Positions 9,588 to 17,752 of a stretch of DNA of 64,000 nt are shown piece by piece. A model generated the notes under the pieces. The model did no database searches. It was not told where the DNA came from and worked only from the letters and a program-made list of their open reading frames with translations. Location: the NCBI RefSeq assembly GCF_900187645.1, contig NZ_FYEE01000008.1, forward strand, positions 124,001 through 188,000. The letters are read 5' to 3'. A program made the position numbers and the translations under genes. Source of the stretch: Pseudomonas sp. Irchel 3E20. GTDB lineage: Bacteria; Pseudomonadota; Gammaproteobacteria; Pseudomonadales; Pseudomonadaceae. Numbering within the stretch: the first letter of the stretch is position 1; each line of letters begins with the position of its first letter.

Positions 9588-10274
9588 ATGCCCATCGCCG
9601 CCGCTCCCCACGCCCTCCCGGACAGCTTTTTCGACCGTGATGCCCAACTACTGGCCCGCGACCTGCTGGGCAAAGTCATCCGCCACCGGGTCGGCGACCT
9701 CTGGCTAAGCGCGCGCATCATCGAGACCGAAGCCTATTACTGCGCCGAAAAGGGCAGCCACGCCTCACTGGGCTACACCGAAAAGCGCAAGGCACTGTTT
9801 CTCGATGGCGGCCACATTTATATGTATTACGCCCGTGGGGGCGACTCGCTGAACTTCAGCGCCCAAGGGCCGGGCAACGCCGTGCTGATTAAATCGGCGT
9901 ACCCCTGGACCGACGCCCTATCCGGCCCCGCCAGCCTGGCGCAGATGCAGCTCAACAACCCCGACGCCCAGGGCCTGCCGCGCCCGGCGCAACGCCTGTG
10001 CGCCGGGCAAACCCTGCTGTGCAAGGCTTTAGGCCTGAAAGTACCAATGTGGGACGCCAAGCGCTTCGATCACGACATGCTCTGTGTTGAAGATGTGGGT
10101 GCCCAGGTGCCGAGGGTCGTTCAGACTACGCGGCTGGGCATCCCCCATGGCCGCGATGAACACCTGCCCTACCGCTTCATTGATGCCCAGTACGCAGCGT
10201 TCTGCACCCGGAACCCCTTGCGCCGTGGCCAGGTCGAAGGACGCGACTACCGACTGCTAGTGCCAACACCCTAA
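9588..10274 (+). CDS. DNA-3-methyladenine glycosylase (AAG/MPG family)
   Basis: Base-excision repair glycosylase of the mammalian MPG type, which removes alkylated purines. The family block RIIETEAYYCAEKGSHAS and the segment GGHIYMYYARGGDSLNF are recognisable. In this family the active-site glutamate lies in ETEAY. 228 residues is normal. It is divergent from proA across a 176-base shared upstream region and is followed after 19 bases by the DedA-PAP2 gene. Confidence 0.9.
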   Translation: MPIAAAPHALPDSFFDRDAQLLARDLLGKVIRHRVGDLWLSARIIETEAYYCAEKGSHASLGYTEKRKALFLDGGHIYMYYARGGDSLNFSAQGPGNAVLIKSAYPWTDALSGPASLAQMQLNNPDAQGLPRPAQRLCAGQTLLCKALGLKVPMWDAKRFDHDMLCVEDVGAQVPRVVQTTRLGIPHGRDEHLPYRFIDAQYAAFCTRNPLRRGQVEGRDYRLLVPTP

Positions 10275-10293
10275 CTTGATTGGAGTTGTATGT

Positions 10294-11610
10294 ATGGGCC
10301 CATGGCTCGATAGCGTGACCCTTTGGCTGACCGCCAACCCGCAATGGCTGGCGGCGGCGATTTTCATCCTCGCGTGTGCCGAGTGCCTGGCGATTGTCGG
10401 GCTGATCGTGCCTGGCACTGTGCTGTTGTTCGCGGTCAGTGTCATGGCCGGCAGCGGCGCCTTGCCCCTGGGCCAGGCATTGCTGATGGGCCTGCTGGGC
10501 GGGTTGCTAGGCGACGTGGTGTCGTACCTGCTGGGCCGGCGCTTCCACCAGAATATCCGGCGTTTACCGGGCCTGCGCCACCACCCGGAATGGATCAGCG
10601 GTGCCGAAAGCTACTTCCAGCGCTACGGCATCGCCAGCCTCCTGGTGGGGCGTTTTATCGGCCCATTGCGGCCCATGCTGCCCATGGTGGCGGGGATGTT
10701 CGACATGCCCTCCCCGCGCTTTATCGCCGTCAGCATCCTGGCCGCCGCCGGTTGGACCGTCGCCTACATCCTGCCGGGCTGGGCCACCGGGGCGGCAATT
10801 CGCCTGCCGCTGCCCGAGGGTTTCTGGCCCCAGGCCGGTGTGGTCGCCGCCAGCGTAGCGATCATGCTGGGCCTGAGCATCAACAGCACACTGCGTCATC
10901 ATCGCAATGCCACCCTGATGATCGGCGGCTTGAGCCTGGCCTTGGTCGGCGCGGTATTTATCGGCTACCCATATCTCAAAGAATTCGACGAAGGCCTGAT
11001 GGCCCTGGTACAGGAAAACCGCAGCAGCACCCTGGATGCCGTGACCGTGATGGTCACACGCTTGGGGGATTTCACCACCCAGGTGTTCGCCGGCACAGTG
11101 CTGACACTCCTGCTGCTGGCCTGCCGCCAGTGGCGTCACGGGGTATTCGTCGGTGCGACGCTGCTGTGCACCGCCCTGGTCAACACGGCGGGCAAATGGT
11201 TTTTCGCGCGCATCCGCCCCGATGTGCTGCACGAACCGCTGACCACCTTCAGCATGCCCAGCGGCCACAGTTCGGCCTCGTTCGCGTTTTTCCTGACCCT
11301 GGCCGTGCTCGCCGGTTGCCGGCAGCCACCGCGCATGCGCCTGACCTGGTTTCTGCTGGCGAGCCTGCCGGCGGCGTCGATCGCGCTCTCGCGGGTGTAC
11401 CTGGGGGTGCACTGGCCGACCGACATCCTGGCCGGCGCCTTGCTGGCGACCGGGGTCTGTGCCCTCAGCGTGACGCTGACCCAGCACAGGCAAAAGCTCG
11501 AAACCCTGCCGCTACGTATCTGGTGGCTGATCGTGCCTGCATTGGTCGCCCTGCTAGGGTTCTTCGCCCTGCGCCAGTTGCCTGATGCCATCTTGCGCTA
11601 TGCCTACTAA
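10294..11610 (+). CDS. DedA-family / PAP2 phosphatase fusion membrane protein
   Basis: The N-terminal half (about residues 1-200) is a DedA/SNARE-associated domain with the re-entrant motifs GLIVPGTVLL and GRFIGPLRPMLPMVAG. The C-terminal half (about 230-430) is a PAP2 lipid phosphatase with its three motifs: KWFFARIRP, PSGHSS and SRVYLGVHWPTD, so the catalytic histidines and arginines are intact. DedA proteins help recycle undecaprenyl phosphate and PAP2 enzymes dephosphorylate lipid pyrophosphates, so flipping and dephosphorylation of a lipid carrier in one chain is a reasonable inference. The start is chosen for TGGAG eight bases upstream. Confidence 0.9.
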   Translation: MGPWLDSVTLWLTANPQWLAAAIFILACAECLAIVGLIVPGTVLLFAVSVMAGSGALPLGQALLMGLLGGLLGDVVSYLLGRRFHQNIRRLPGLRHHPEWISGAESYFQRYGIASLLVGRFIGPLRPMLPMVAGMFDMPSPRFIAVSILAAAGWTVAYILPGWATGAAIRLPLPEGFWPQAGVVAASVAIMLGLSINSTLRHHRNATLMIGGLSLALVGAVFIGYPYLKEFDEGLMALVQENRSSTLDAVTVMVTRLGDFTTQVFAGTVLTLLLLACRQWRHGVFVGATLLCTALVNTAGKWFFARIRPDVLHEPLTTFSMPSGHSSASFAFFLTLAVLAGCRQPPRMRLTWFLLASLPAASIALSRVYLGVHWPTDILAGALLATGVCALSVTLTQHRQKLETLPLRIWWLIVPALVALLGFFALRQLPDAILRYAY

Positions 11611-11615
11611 CATTA

Positions 11616-11650
11616 CTTGTGTCATCACTCTTACAGAGTGATGACACAAG
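11616..11650. terminator. Perfect 16-bp stem-loop between convergent genes
   Basis: Two 16-base arms (CTTGTGTCATCACTCT and its exact reverse complement) flank a 3-base loop, directly after the stop of the DedA-PAP2 gene and 13 bases before the end of the opposing unknown gene. Because it is symmetric it could end transcription from both sides. There is no U-tract on either strand, so this is an inferred terminator or 3-prime end stabiliser. Confidence 0.5.
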
Positions 11651-11662
11651 ATGTTCAGCCCT

Positions 11663-12280
11663 TCAAAAGTCTGTCACTTGGGGCTCATCAACAACTTTGA
11701 GCAAAAACTTTGCCACTCGCCCGTTAAAAGCATCGTGCCCCGTAAAGTTAGGATTGACATCGACAATGATGTTGCTGTAGTCGTTCTTGAGCGTACTACC
11801 GTGTTTGTCTCGGTAATTACTGCGCGCCAAGTACATTCCGGATTGCCGCTCCTCACTTACTAAAATCACCTGACTTGGACCCGGCCCAAAATCCTTATAC
11901 AGCGCCCTTTCCGCTCCCTCGCGTATGAGTGAGAAGGTCGAGAGAGCAGCCTCGTCAGTGACCTCCAGGTGGCGACCCTGTTGGTCGATTGCTAAACGCC
12001 AGCCGTCATACTTACCTGGCAACTTCGCATACACCTCATACTTCTTTTCCCCTACCGAGACGAACTGAAACAACAACGGGGCATCGTCATCGTAGTCCGC
12101 CAGCGTCACAAACCGCGGAAATACCTTGTCAGCCAAGCCGGCTTCAAACTCGACACGCTGTTCAGCTGTAAGACGTTTGTTCAAAAGCTTGGTTTGTAGG
12201 TATTGCTGATTCAAAACCAGCGGATAGCCATTAATATACAAATGCGCGGTAAATACGTCCGCACGCCCTTCGAAAGACAT
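11663..12280 (-). CDS. Hypothetical protein (205 residues)
   Basis: I do not recognise a family. The protein is soluble-looking, with no signal peptide or membrane helix. It begins MSFEGRADVFTAHLYINGYP and is rich in aromatic and charged beta-strand-like stretches. The start is set at the ATG preceded by AGGTGG; seven more codons are open upstream (to 12301). The DNA is AT-richer than the flanking core genes and uses different codons, suggesting later acquisition. It lies just downstream of a 57-codon gene on the same strand, and the two may form one unit. Confidence 0.7.
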   Translation of the reverse strand: MSFEGRADVFTAHLYINGYPLVLNQQYLQTKLLNKRLTAEQRVEFEAGLADKVFPRFVTLADYDDDAPLLFQFVSVGEKKYEVYAKLPGKYDGWRLAIDQQGRHLEVTDEAALSTFSLIREGAERALYKDFGPGPSQVILVSEERQSGMYLARSNYRDKHGSTLKNDYSNIIVDVNPNFTGHDAFNGRVAKFLLKVVDEPQVTDF

Positions 12281-12383
12281 AAGACCACCTAAAATATCCA
12301 TATAAAATGCAGACTAAAAAATGAACCCAACGAAGAGAGAGCATCACTTCGCAACATTCTCCACTTCAAAATAAAAACCCTAG

Positions 12384-12557
12384 TCACTCAGGAACTTTCT
12401 CAATTTTTAGTTCGCGACGCGCTTTAATCATGAGTTCCGCGTAAAGAACAGCCGCCTCAACAATATAGTCTGCACGGCCACCTGCCGTAGCGTTCGCCTG
12501 AATAAAGCGAGCAGTAATCTCATCCCAATAAGCAACTTCATCCGTAAAAATTCGCAT
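12384..12557 (-). CDS. Small hypothetical protein (57 residues)
   Basis: Short reading frame starting MRIFTDEVAYWDEITARFIQ and ending KIEKVPE, with a good AAGGA ribosome-binding site 8-9 bases before the ATG. The predicted protein is mostly helical and weakly acidic. It precedes the 205-residue unknown gene on the same strand with an 82-base gap. No family is recognised. A partner or immunity-type small protein is possible but nothing in the sequence proves it. Confidence 0.6.
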   Translation of the reverse strand: MRIFTDEVAYWDEITARFIQANATAGGRADYIVEAAVLYAELMIKARRELKIEKVPE

Positions 12558-12661
12558 CGTAAATCCTTTCTTAGTTAGTCAGCCGCCCACTTCCTGCGAG
12601 CAACTTAAAACTAGACAAGCCATACCGGAAAATCCACAAAACAACTCATTACAAAATATAA

Positions 12662-13252
12662 CTAGGCAAATAACTCGCCCTGCAACTCATCTAACAGAGC
12701 CTGGATCGCATCCAAACGCTGCTGTGGATCGTCCAGTTGCAGCAAGTCGATCTTGTCCAACTCGGTGAATGGCAGCAGGTAGGCCAACTGATTGGCCAGG
12801 GACTGCTGGCCGGCGGCGTCGGTGCCCATGTCCAAAGCTTCGACCATCGGGTGTTCGGCCAACGCCTTGAGCAGCGCCATCAAGTCGGCATCTTCGTCTT
12901 GCAGGGGCTGCTCGGGAAGCTCTTGGAGCCACTCGACATCGGCGACGGTCAATTGGTCGCGCTGCACCTGGGCGCTCAGCACCCGAAACCGCCGCCCACC
13001 CATCACGCGAATACCCAGCAAACCGTTGTCCTGCTGTTTGAAATCGATAATCCGCGCCTCACAACCGACCAGCGCATAGCCTTCGGGGGCGATGCCCATT
13101 TCGTCGCCGTCGAGCAGGCAGACCACGCCAAAACCGCTGCCCTGCTTCATGCAGCGGCCGATCATGTCCAAGTAGCGCGCCTCGAAAATCTGCAAGTCCA
13201 GGGTGCAACCGGGGAATAGCACCGTATTGAGAGGGAATAGCGCCAGGCTCAT
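12662..13252 (-). CDS. Lon N-terminal (substrate-binding) domain protein
   Basis: Stand-alone LON substrate-binding domain (start LALFPLNTVLFPGCTLDLQIFEARYLDMI) with no ATPase or protease part, 196 residues, as is usual for this family. Its molecular role is not established; such proteins are thought to bind client proteins or act as adaptors. It has an AAGGAAG ribosome-binding site and begins 10 bases after the lrgB stop, so it is likely the third gene of the lrgAB operon. Confidence 0.88.
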   Translation of the reverse strand: MSLALFPLNTVLFPGCTLDLQIFEARYLDMIGRCMKQGSGFGVVCLLDGDEMGIAPEGYALVGCEARIIDFKQQDNGLLGIRVMGGRRFRVLSAQVQRDQLTVADVEWLQELPEQPLQDEDADLMALLKALAEHPMVEALDMGTDAAGQQSLANQLAYLLPFTELDKIDLLQLDDPQQRLDAIQALLDELQGELFA

Positions 13253-13262
13253 AAAAGCTTCC

Positions 13263-13979
13263 TTAAACCACCATCGATACCGCCAACGGCAGCAGCACCG
13301 CCGTGGCCACGCCCATCAGGCTCATTGCCAGCGCGGCGAAAGCGCCGCACTCGTCACTTTCCTGCAGGGCCACGGAAGTCCCCACCGCATGGGCGGTGAT
13401 GCCCAGGGCCATGCCCCGCGCTTCGGGACCGTGGACGCCGAGGCGAGTGAGGATCGCCGGGCCGAAAATGGCGCCGATCACCCCGGTAATCAGCACGAAC
13501 ACCGCCGCCAGGGCGGCAACGCCACCGATCTGCTCGGCCACTAGCATGGCAATGGGCGACGTCACTGACTTGGGCGCCATGGTCATCAGGATCATGTGCT
13601 CGGCACCAAACCACCAACCCAGCGCCACGCCCAGTACGGTGGCCACCACGCCGCCAACCACCAGCGTAGTAAAAATCGGCCAGAACAACTGCCGGATACG
13701 CCGCAGGTTGAGGTACAGCGGCACGGCCAGGGCTACCGTCGCCGGGCCCAGGAGGATGCTGAGGATCTCGGTGCTTTTGCGATATTCGGCGTAGGTTAGG
13801 CCGCAGGCCAGCAGCACGCCGATCACCAGCAGCATCGACACCAGCACCGGTTGCAGGAAGATCCAGCGGGTTTTCTCGAACCCCGCCAGCACCAGTTGAT
13901 AAGCGCCCAGGGTAATGCCGATGCCGAACAGCGGATGGTGCACCACTGCGGCCAAGGCGCCGTGCCAGTCGAGGATCAT
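13263..13979 (-). CDS. LrgB/CidB family membrane protein
   Basis: Polytopic inner-membrane protein of the LrgB family, partner of the holin-like LrgA/CidA; the pair is linked to murein hydrolase control and to export of overflow metabolites. The family block MAPKSVTSPIAMLVAEQIGG and the later GITAHAVGTSVAL are clear. The start (MILDWHGAL) overlaps the lrgA stop as ATGA, giving 238 residues. A longer open frame to 14495 is an artefact of the lrgA region. Confidence 0.9.
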   Translation of the reverse strand: MILDWHGALAAVVHHPLFGIGITLGAYQLVLAGFEKTRWIFLQPVLVSMLLVIGVLLACGLTYAEYRKSTEILSILLGPATVALAVPLYLNLRRIRQLFWPIFTTLVVGGVVATVLGVALGWWFGAEHMILMTMAPKSVTSPIAMLVAEQIGGVAALAAVFVLITGVIGAIFGPAILTRLGVHGPEARGMALGITAHAVGTSVALQESDECGAFAALAMSLMGVATAVLLPLAVSMVV

Positions 13980-14338
13980 TGGTCGGCCTCCCGGTGGGCC
14001 TGGCGTTTGACCAGCCAGTTCATCAGCACGCCGATAAAAGCCATGGAAAGCACCAGCGACAGCACCAGCGCGCCGGCGATGGCCCAGAAATCCGCGGCGA
14101 TGTCGGCGGCGTAGACCATCACCCCCACCGCTGGCGGCACCAGCAGCAGGGGCAGATAGCGCAGCAGGCTGCCAGCGGCCAGGCTCAGCGGCTCGCCCAC
14201 TTCGCCCCGGGTAATCAGGAATGCCAGGAGCAGCAGCAGGCCGACAATCGGCCCCGGCAGCACCGGCAGGAACAGGTGATTGATCGCCGTGCCAAGCAAT
14301 TGGAACAGCACCAGCCAGGTCAGCCCTCGCAGCAACAT
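13976..14338 (-). CDS. CidA/LrgA family holin-like protein
   Basis: Small (120 residues) inner-membrane protein with four hydrophobic helices and the family signature PVLPGPIVGLLLLLAFL. Holin-like proteins of this family assemble in the membrane and modulate autolysis. It is the first gene of the lrgAB-LON operon, with a 4-base overlap to lrgB. Its leader contains a terminator-like hairpin (see 14353-14383), so expression may be attenuated. Confidence 0.9.
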   Translation of the reverse strand: MLLRGLTWLVLFQLLGTAINHLFLPVLPGPIVGLLLLLAFLITRGEVGEPLSLAAGSLLRYLPLLLVPPAVGVMVYAADIAADFWAIAGALVLSLVLSMAFIGVLMNWLVKRQAHREADQ

Positions 14339-14352
14339 CCGCTATCTCCCGA

Positions 14353-14383
14353 AAAAAAGCGCCGGGCATTATAAGCACGCCGG
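14353..14383 (-). promoter_or_regulatory. Hairpin plus T-tract (and TATAAT) in the lrgA leader
   Basis: On the coding strand of lrgA, AGCGCC-C-GGC pairs with GCC-C-GGCGCT (one C-C mismatch) and is directly followed by seven Ts, about 15 bases before the lrgA start. That is the form of an intrinsic terminator placed before the gene. The loop also contains TATAAT, a possible -10 box, though no good -35 is seen. Either an attenuator or a terminator of an upstream transcript would fit. Confidence 0.4.
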
Positions 14384-14532
14384 GCGCTATGAACGGGTAT
14401 TCGCCGGGGCGATGAAGGGTTGACCGGGACAAATGGCCATGATGATCTAAAGTGGTTCTGCTGCGGTGACACGCGCAGGACGGTGCGTCACCCACAAAAA
14501 CGATAAAAACGATGAACCCAAGGAGAGTCTCA

Positions 14533-14988
14533 ATGCCCTATGTCCCTGTTGCAGAGCTCAAAGATTATGTCGGCAAGGAACTTGGACGTTCCGACTGGCT
14601 CACTATCGATCAGGAACGCATCAACCTGTTCGCCGAGGCCACTGGCGATTTTCAGTTCATCCACGTTGACCCGGTCAAAGCCGCGCAAACCCCATTTGGC
14701 AGCACCATCGCCCACGGCTTTTTGTCGCTGTCGCTGATCCCCAAGCTGATGGAAGACATCCTGGTCCTGCCCGAAGGCCTGAAGATGGTGGTCAACTATG
14801 GCCTGGACAGTGTGCGTTTCATCCAACCGGTCAAGGTCAACTCCAAGGTACGGCTCAAGGTCGAATTGACCGAAGTCAGCGAGAAGAAACCCGGCCAATG
14901 GCTGCTCAAAGCCACCGCCACCCTGGAAATAGAAGGCCAGGAAAAACCGGCGTACATCGCCGAGCCCCTGTCCCTCGCGTTCGTCTAG
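14533..14988 (+). CDS. MaoC-family (R)-hydratase
   Basis: Hot-dog-fold enoyl-CoA hydratase-like protein of 151 residues. The hydratase motif is visible: FQFIHVDPVKA supplies the catalytic aspartate/histidine segment and TPFGSTIAHGFLSLSL the second half. Typical substrates are short enoyl-CoA thioesters. Start chosen at MPYVPVAEL because AAGGAGAG lies 6-7 bases upstream. Monocistronic between the divergent lrgA and the MORN gene. Confidence 0.9.
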   Translation: MPYVPVAELKDYVGKELGRSDWLTIDQERINLFAEATGDFQFIHVDPVKAAQTPFGSTIAHGFLSLSLIPKLMEDILVLPEGLKMVVNYGLDSVRFIQPVKVNSKVRLKVELTEVSEKKPGQWLLKATATLEIEGQEKPAYIAEPLSLAFV

Positions 14989-14999
14989 GCCCCGCGCCC

Positions 15000-15023
15000 G
15001 CGAAACAGCCCGCGCTGTTTCGC
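15000..15023 (+). terminator. Stem-loop after the MaoC gene
   Basis: Nine-base perfect arms (GCGAAACAG / CTGTTTCGC) with a 6-base loop, 12 bases after the stop codon. There is no U-run, so it is a probable but not certain terminator. Confidence 0.45.
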
Positions 15024-15086
15024 TCGCCTCTTATGTAAGCCCCTTCGCTGCGGCATACTCGGTCGCTTAATTGCCGGGAACCCGCT

Positions 15087-16793
15087 ATGCGCCCATTTGC
15101 ACCCCTGTTGCTGACCCTGTTGCTCACCGCGTGTGGCGATGGCGAATCGCTATTGCCGCCCGACGCACGCCTGCCCGACGGCGGGCGCTATCGCGGTGAC
15201 CTGGTCGCAGGCTTGCTCCAAGGCCAGGGCCGCATCGACTACCCCAATGGCAGTTGGTACGCCGGCCAATTCGACAAAGGCCTGTGGCACGGCCAAGGCG
15301 AATGGCACGGCAGCGACGGCGAGGTTTACCGCGGGCAGTTCGAGCAAGGCCTGTTCCACGGCCAAGGCACCCTGACCACCCGCGACAGCAGCTACAGCGG
15401 CGGCTTCAAACTGGGCCGGCGCGACGGCGAAGGCACCCTCAAAGAGCCGGGCATGCTCTATCGCGGCGAGTTCAAGGCCGACCAGTATGCTGGCCTCGGG
15501 CGCCTGGAGCTGGACGACGGCAGCCAGTACCAAGGCCAGTTCGCCCGCGGCAAGCCCAACGGCGAGGGCCAGCGCGGCGACGCCAGCGGCAACCAGTTCA
15601 GCGGGCGCTTCGTCGATGGCCAACTGGAAGGCAATGGCACCTTCAACAGCGCCGATGGCGACATGTACGTCGGCGCCTTCAAAAACAACCAGCTCCACGG
15701 CAAGGGCCGCTACGAGAACGCCGACGGCGATGTCTGGATCGGCCAGTTCAGCGAAGGCGCGCTGAGCGGCAAGGGCGAGTTGATCGGCGCCGATGGCAGC
15801 CACTACGTCGGCCAGTTCAGCGACTGGCGCTTCACCGGCCAGGGCCGTTTGAACCTCAGTGACGCCAGCTTCTATATCGGCCAGTTCGACAACGACAGCT
15901 ACCAGGGCCAGGGCACCTTGGTGCTCAGCGACGGCACGGTACAACGCGGCGTGTGGGCCAATGGCCAGCGCGTGCGCGATGAAACCGGAAAATGGCTGCC
16001 CGACCCCCTGGAGGTAGGCCTGCTGGCCCAGGGCCACCTGCTGGAGCAGGTCCTGGCCGCCGTGCCTGCCTCGACCCCGGCCATCGAGCTGTACAGCTTG
16101 ACCCTGGGCGGCGACGGCAAGCAAAGCGTGTTTTTGCGCGAATCGGACTACGTCAGCAACATGCTTGCCAGCCGCTTCGGCGCCCACGGGCAGATTCGCC
16201 TGGTCAACCACCGCGACCACCTCGCCGACCGCCCCATGGCCAGCCGCGAAACCCTGCGCCGCGCCGTCCTGACCCTGGCCGAACGCAGCGGCCCGGAAGA
16301 CCTGGTGTTCATCTACCTGACCAGCCACGGCAGCGCCAGCCATGAACTGGTGCTCGACCAACCGCGCATGGAACTGGCCGACCTGCCCGCCGCCGAACTG
16401 GCCACCGTGTTGGCGCCGCTGAAAAACCGCGACAAAGTCGTGGTCATTTCCGCCTGTTATTCCGGCGGTTTCATCGCCCCGCTCAAAGACGAACGCACCC
16501 TGGTAATGACCGCCTCGCGCGCCGACCGCGTGTCGTTCGGTTGCTCCGAAGAGGCCGATTTCACCTACTTCGGCGACGCCCTGTTCGCCCAAGCGCTGAA
16601 CCAGACCGACGATTTACAGCACGCCTTCGCCCTGGCCCAGGCCACCGTGGCCGAGCGCGAACTGCAAGACAATTTCGATCCATCCGAGCCCCAGATCTGG
16701 GCACCCAAGGGCGTACTAGCGCACTGGCAGCAGCTACGCAAACAACAAGCAAGATCGGCGCTCGAAAGCGCCAAGGTGGCAAACAGCAACTAA
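15087..16793 (+). CDS. MORN-repeat lipoprotein with C13 (caspase-like) peptidase domain
   Basis: A lipoprotein signal peptide (LLLTAC, cysteine at residue 16) is followed by about twelve MORN repeats of 22-23 residues (pattern YxGQFxxGxxHGQGxxxxxDG) up to about residue 295. A C13/legumain-type peptidase domain follows: the catalytic His lies in YLTSHGSAS and the Cys in VVISACYSGGF. MORN repeats usually bind lipids or other proteins; C13 enzymes cleave after Asn or Asp. The protein is probably anchored in the envelope with the protease in the periplasm or outside. Substrate unknown. Strong GC bias makes long antisense frames here, which I ignore. Confidence 0.87.
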   Translation: MRPFAPLLLTLLLTACGDGESLLPPDARLPDGGRYRGDLVAGLLQGQGRIDYPNGSWYAGQFDKGLWHGQGEWHGSDGEVYRGQFEQGLFHGQGTLTTRDSSYSGGFKLGRRDGEGTLKEPGMLYRGEFKADQYAGLGRLELDDGSQYQGQFARGKPNGEGQRGDASGNQFSGRFVDGQLEGNGTFNSADGDMYVGAFKNNQLHGKGRYENADGDVWIGQFSEGALSGKGELIGADGSHYVGQFSDWRFTGQGRLNLSDASFYIGQFDNDSYQGQGTLVLSDGTVQRGVWANGQRVRDETGKWLPDPLEVGLLAQGHLLEQVLAAVPASTPAIELYSLTLGGDGKQSVFLRESDYVSNMLASRFGAHGQIRLVNHRDHLADRPMASRETLRRAVLTLAERSGPEDLVFIYLTSHGSASHELVLDQPRMELADLPAAELATVLAPLKNRDKVVVISACYSGGFIAPLKDERTLVMTASRADRVSFGCSEEADFTYFGDALFAQALNQTDDLQHAFALAQATVAERELQDNFDPSEPQIWAPKGVLAHWQQLRKQQARSALESAKVANSN

Positions 16794-16820
16794 GCTCACT
16801 TGTAACAAGGGGGAAACACC

Positions 16821-17462
16821 ATGTACCTGACACCTGCCCATGTCCTGCTCGCCGGCGCCACCGGCCTGACCGGCGAACATCTGCTCGATCGGCTGCTCAA
16901 CGAGCCGACTGTCACCCGCGTACTGGCACCCTCGCGCCGCCCATTGGCCGCACACCCGCACCTGGAAAACCCGGTGGGCGACCCGGCGGCGTTCCTCCCT
17001 CAACTCAGCGGTCGTGTCGACATCGCCTACTGCTGCCTGGGCACCACTCTCAAGCAGGCCGGCAGCGAAGCGGCGTTTCGTGCGGTGGATTTCGACATGG
17101 TCGTGGCCTTCGCCCAACGCGCCCGGGACATGGGCGCCCGGCACCTGATCGTCATCAGCGCGATAGGCGCCGACCCCACGTCTTCGATGTTCTACAACCG
17201 GGTCAAAGGCGAAATGGAGCAGGCCCTCAAGGCCCAAGGCTGGCCGCAACTGACCATCTGCCGCCCTTCCCTGCTACTGGGCGAACGCCTGGAGCCGCGC
17301 CTGGGCGAACAACTGGCGGCGCCCCTGGCCAAACTCATCCCCGGCAAGTACCGCGGTATCGAAGCCTGCCACCTGGCCCGCGCCATGTGGCGCCTGGCCC
17401 TGGAGGAGCAGGACGGCGTGCGAATTGTGGAGTCGGACGAGTTGCGGCGCCTGGGCAAGTAG
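16821..17462 (+). CDS. NAD(P)-binding Rossmann oxidoreductase-like protein
   Basis: 213-residue extended-SDR-like protein (HTATIP2/TIP30-type). The dinucleotide-binding glycine motif is at residues 10-16 (LLAGATGLTGEHLL), followed by YCCLGTTLKQAGSEAAFRAVDFD and a VISAIGADPTSSMFYNRVKGEME segment holding the Tyr/Lys positions of this group. The reaction is unknown. It has an AAGGGGGAAA ribosome-binding site and follows the MORN gene by 27 bases, so the two may be co-transcribed. Confidence 0.85.
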   Translation: MYLTPAHVLLAGATGLTGEHLLDRLLNEPTVTRVLAPSRRPLAAHPHLENPVGDPAAFLPQLSGRVDIAYCCLGTTLKQAGSEAAFRAVDFDMVVAFAQRARDMGARHLIVISAIGADPTSSMFYNRVKGEMEQALKAQGWPQLTICRPSLLLGERLEPRLGEQLAAPLAKLIPGKYRGIEACHLARAMWRLALEEQDGVRIVESDELRRLGK

Positions 17463-17464
17463 CC

Positions 17465-17752
17465 CTACAACCCACCCGTGGCCTGAACGCCAACGCCCAG
17501 CACGGTCAACACCGACAGGGGCAACAGCAGGGTGTCGAGCAAAGCGCTGGCCGGCAGGTCCAGGCCCGGATAACTCGGTGCCGGCGCGCCAAAGCGGTCC
17601 ATGGCGCAGCAACCGCCCTGCAAGGCGTATACGTCCAGCCGCGTTCCCGCATACACCACCGGCGCCCCGGGTTTGGCGGCGTCCAGGGTGCGCACCGTGG
17701 CACAGCCGCCCAGTTGCAGGGCGAGCAACAGCGCTAGCAGGCCTTTACTCAT
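17465..17752 (-). CDS. YceK/YidQ-family lipoprotein
   Basis: 95-residue lipoprotein with lipobox LQLGGC (lipidated Cys at residue 17) and the family features GTRLDVYALQGGCCA and a late hydrophobic DTLLLPLSVLTVLG stretch. Function is not known for the family. Its start overlaps the end of ubiX by 8 bases, so it belongs to the mpl-ubiX operon and is its last gene. Confidence 0.85.
   Translation of the reverse strand: MSKGLLALLLALQLGGCATVRTLDAAKPGAPVVYAGTRLDVYALQGGCCAMDRFGAPAPSYPGLDLPASALLDTLLLPLSVLTVLGVGVQATGGL

Noticed and set aside
15150..16592. 480-codon open frame on the minus strand
   Set aside because: Mirror of the MORN-repeat gene; its apparent repeats are the reverse-complement of the MORN repeats.
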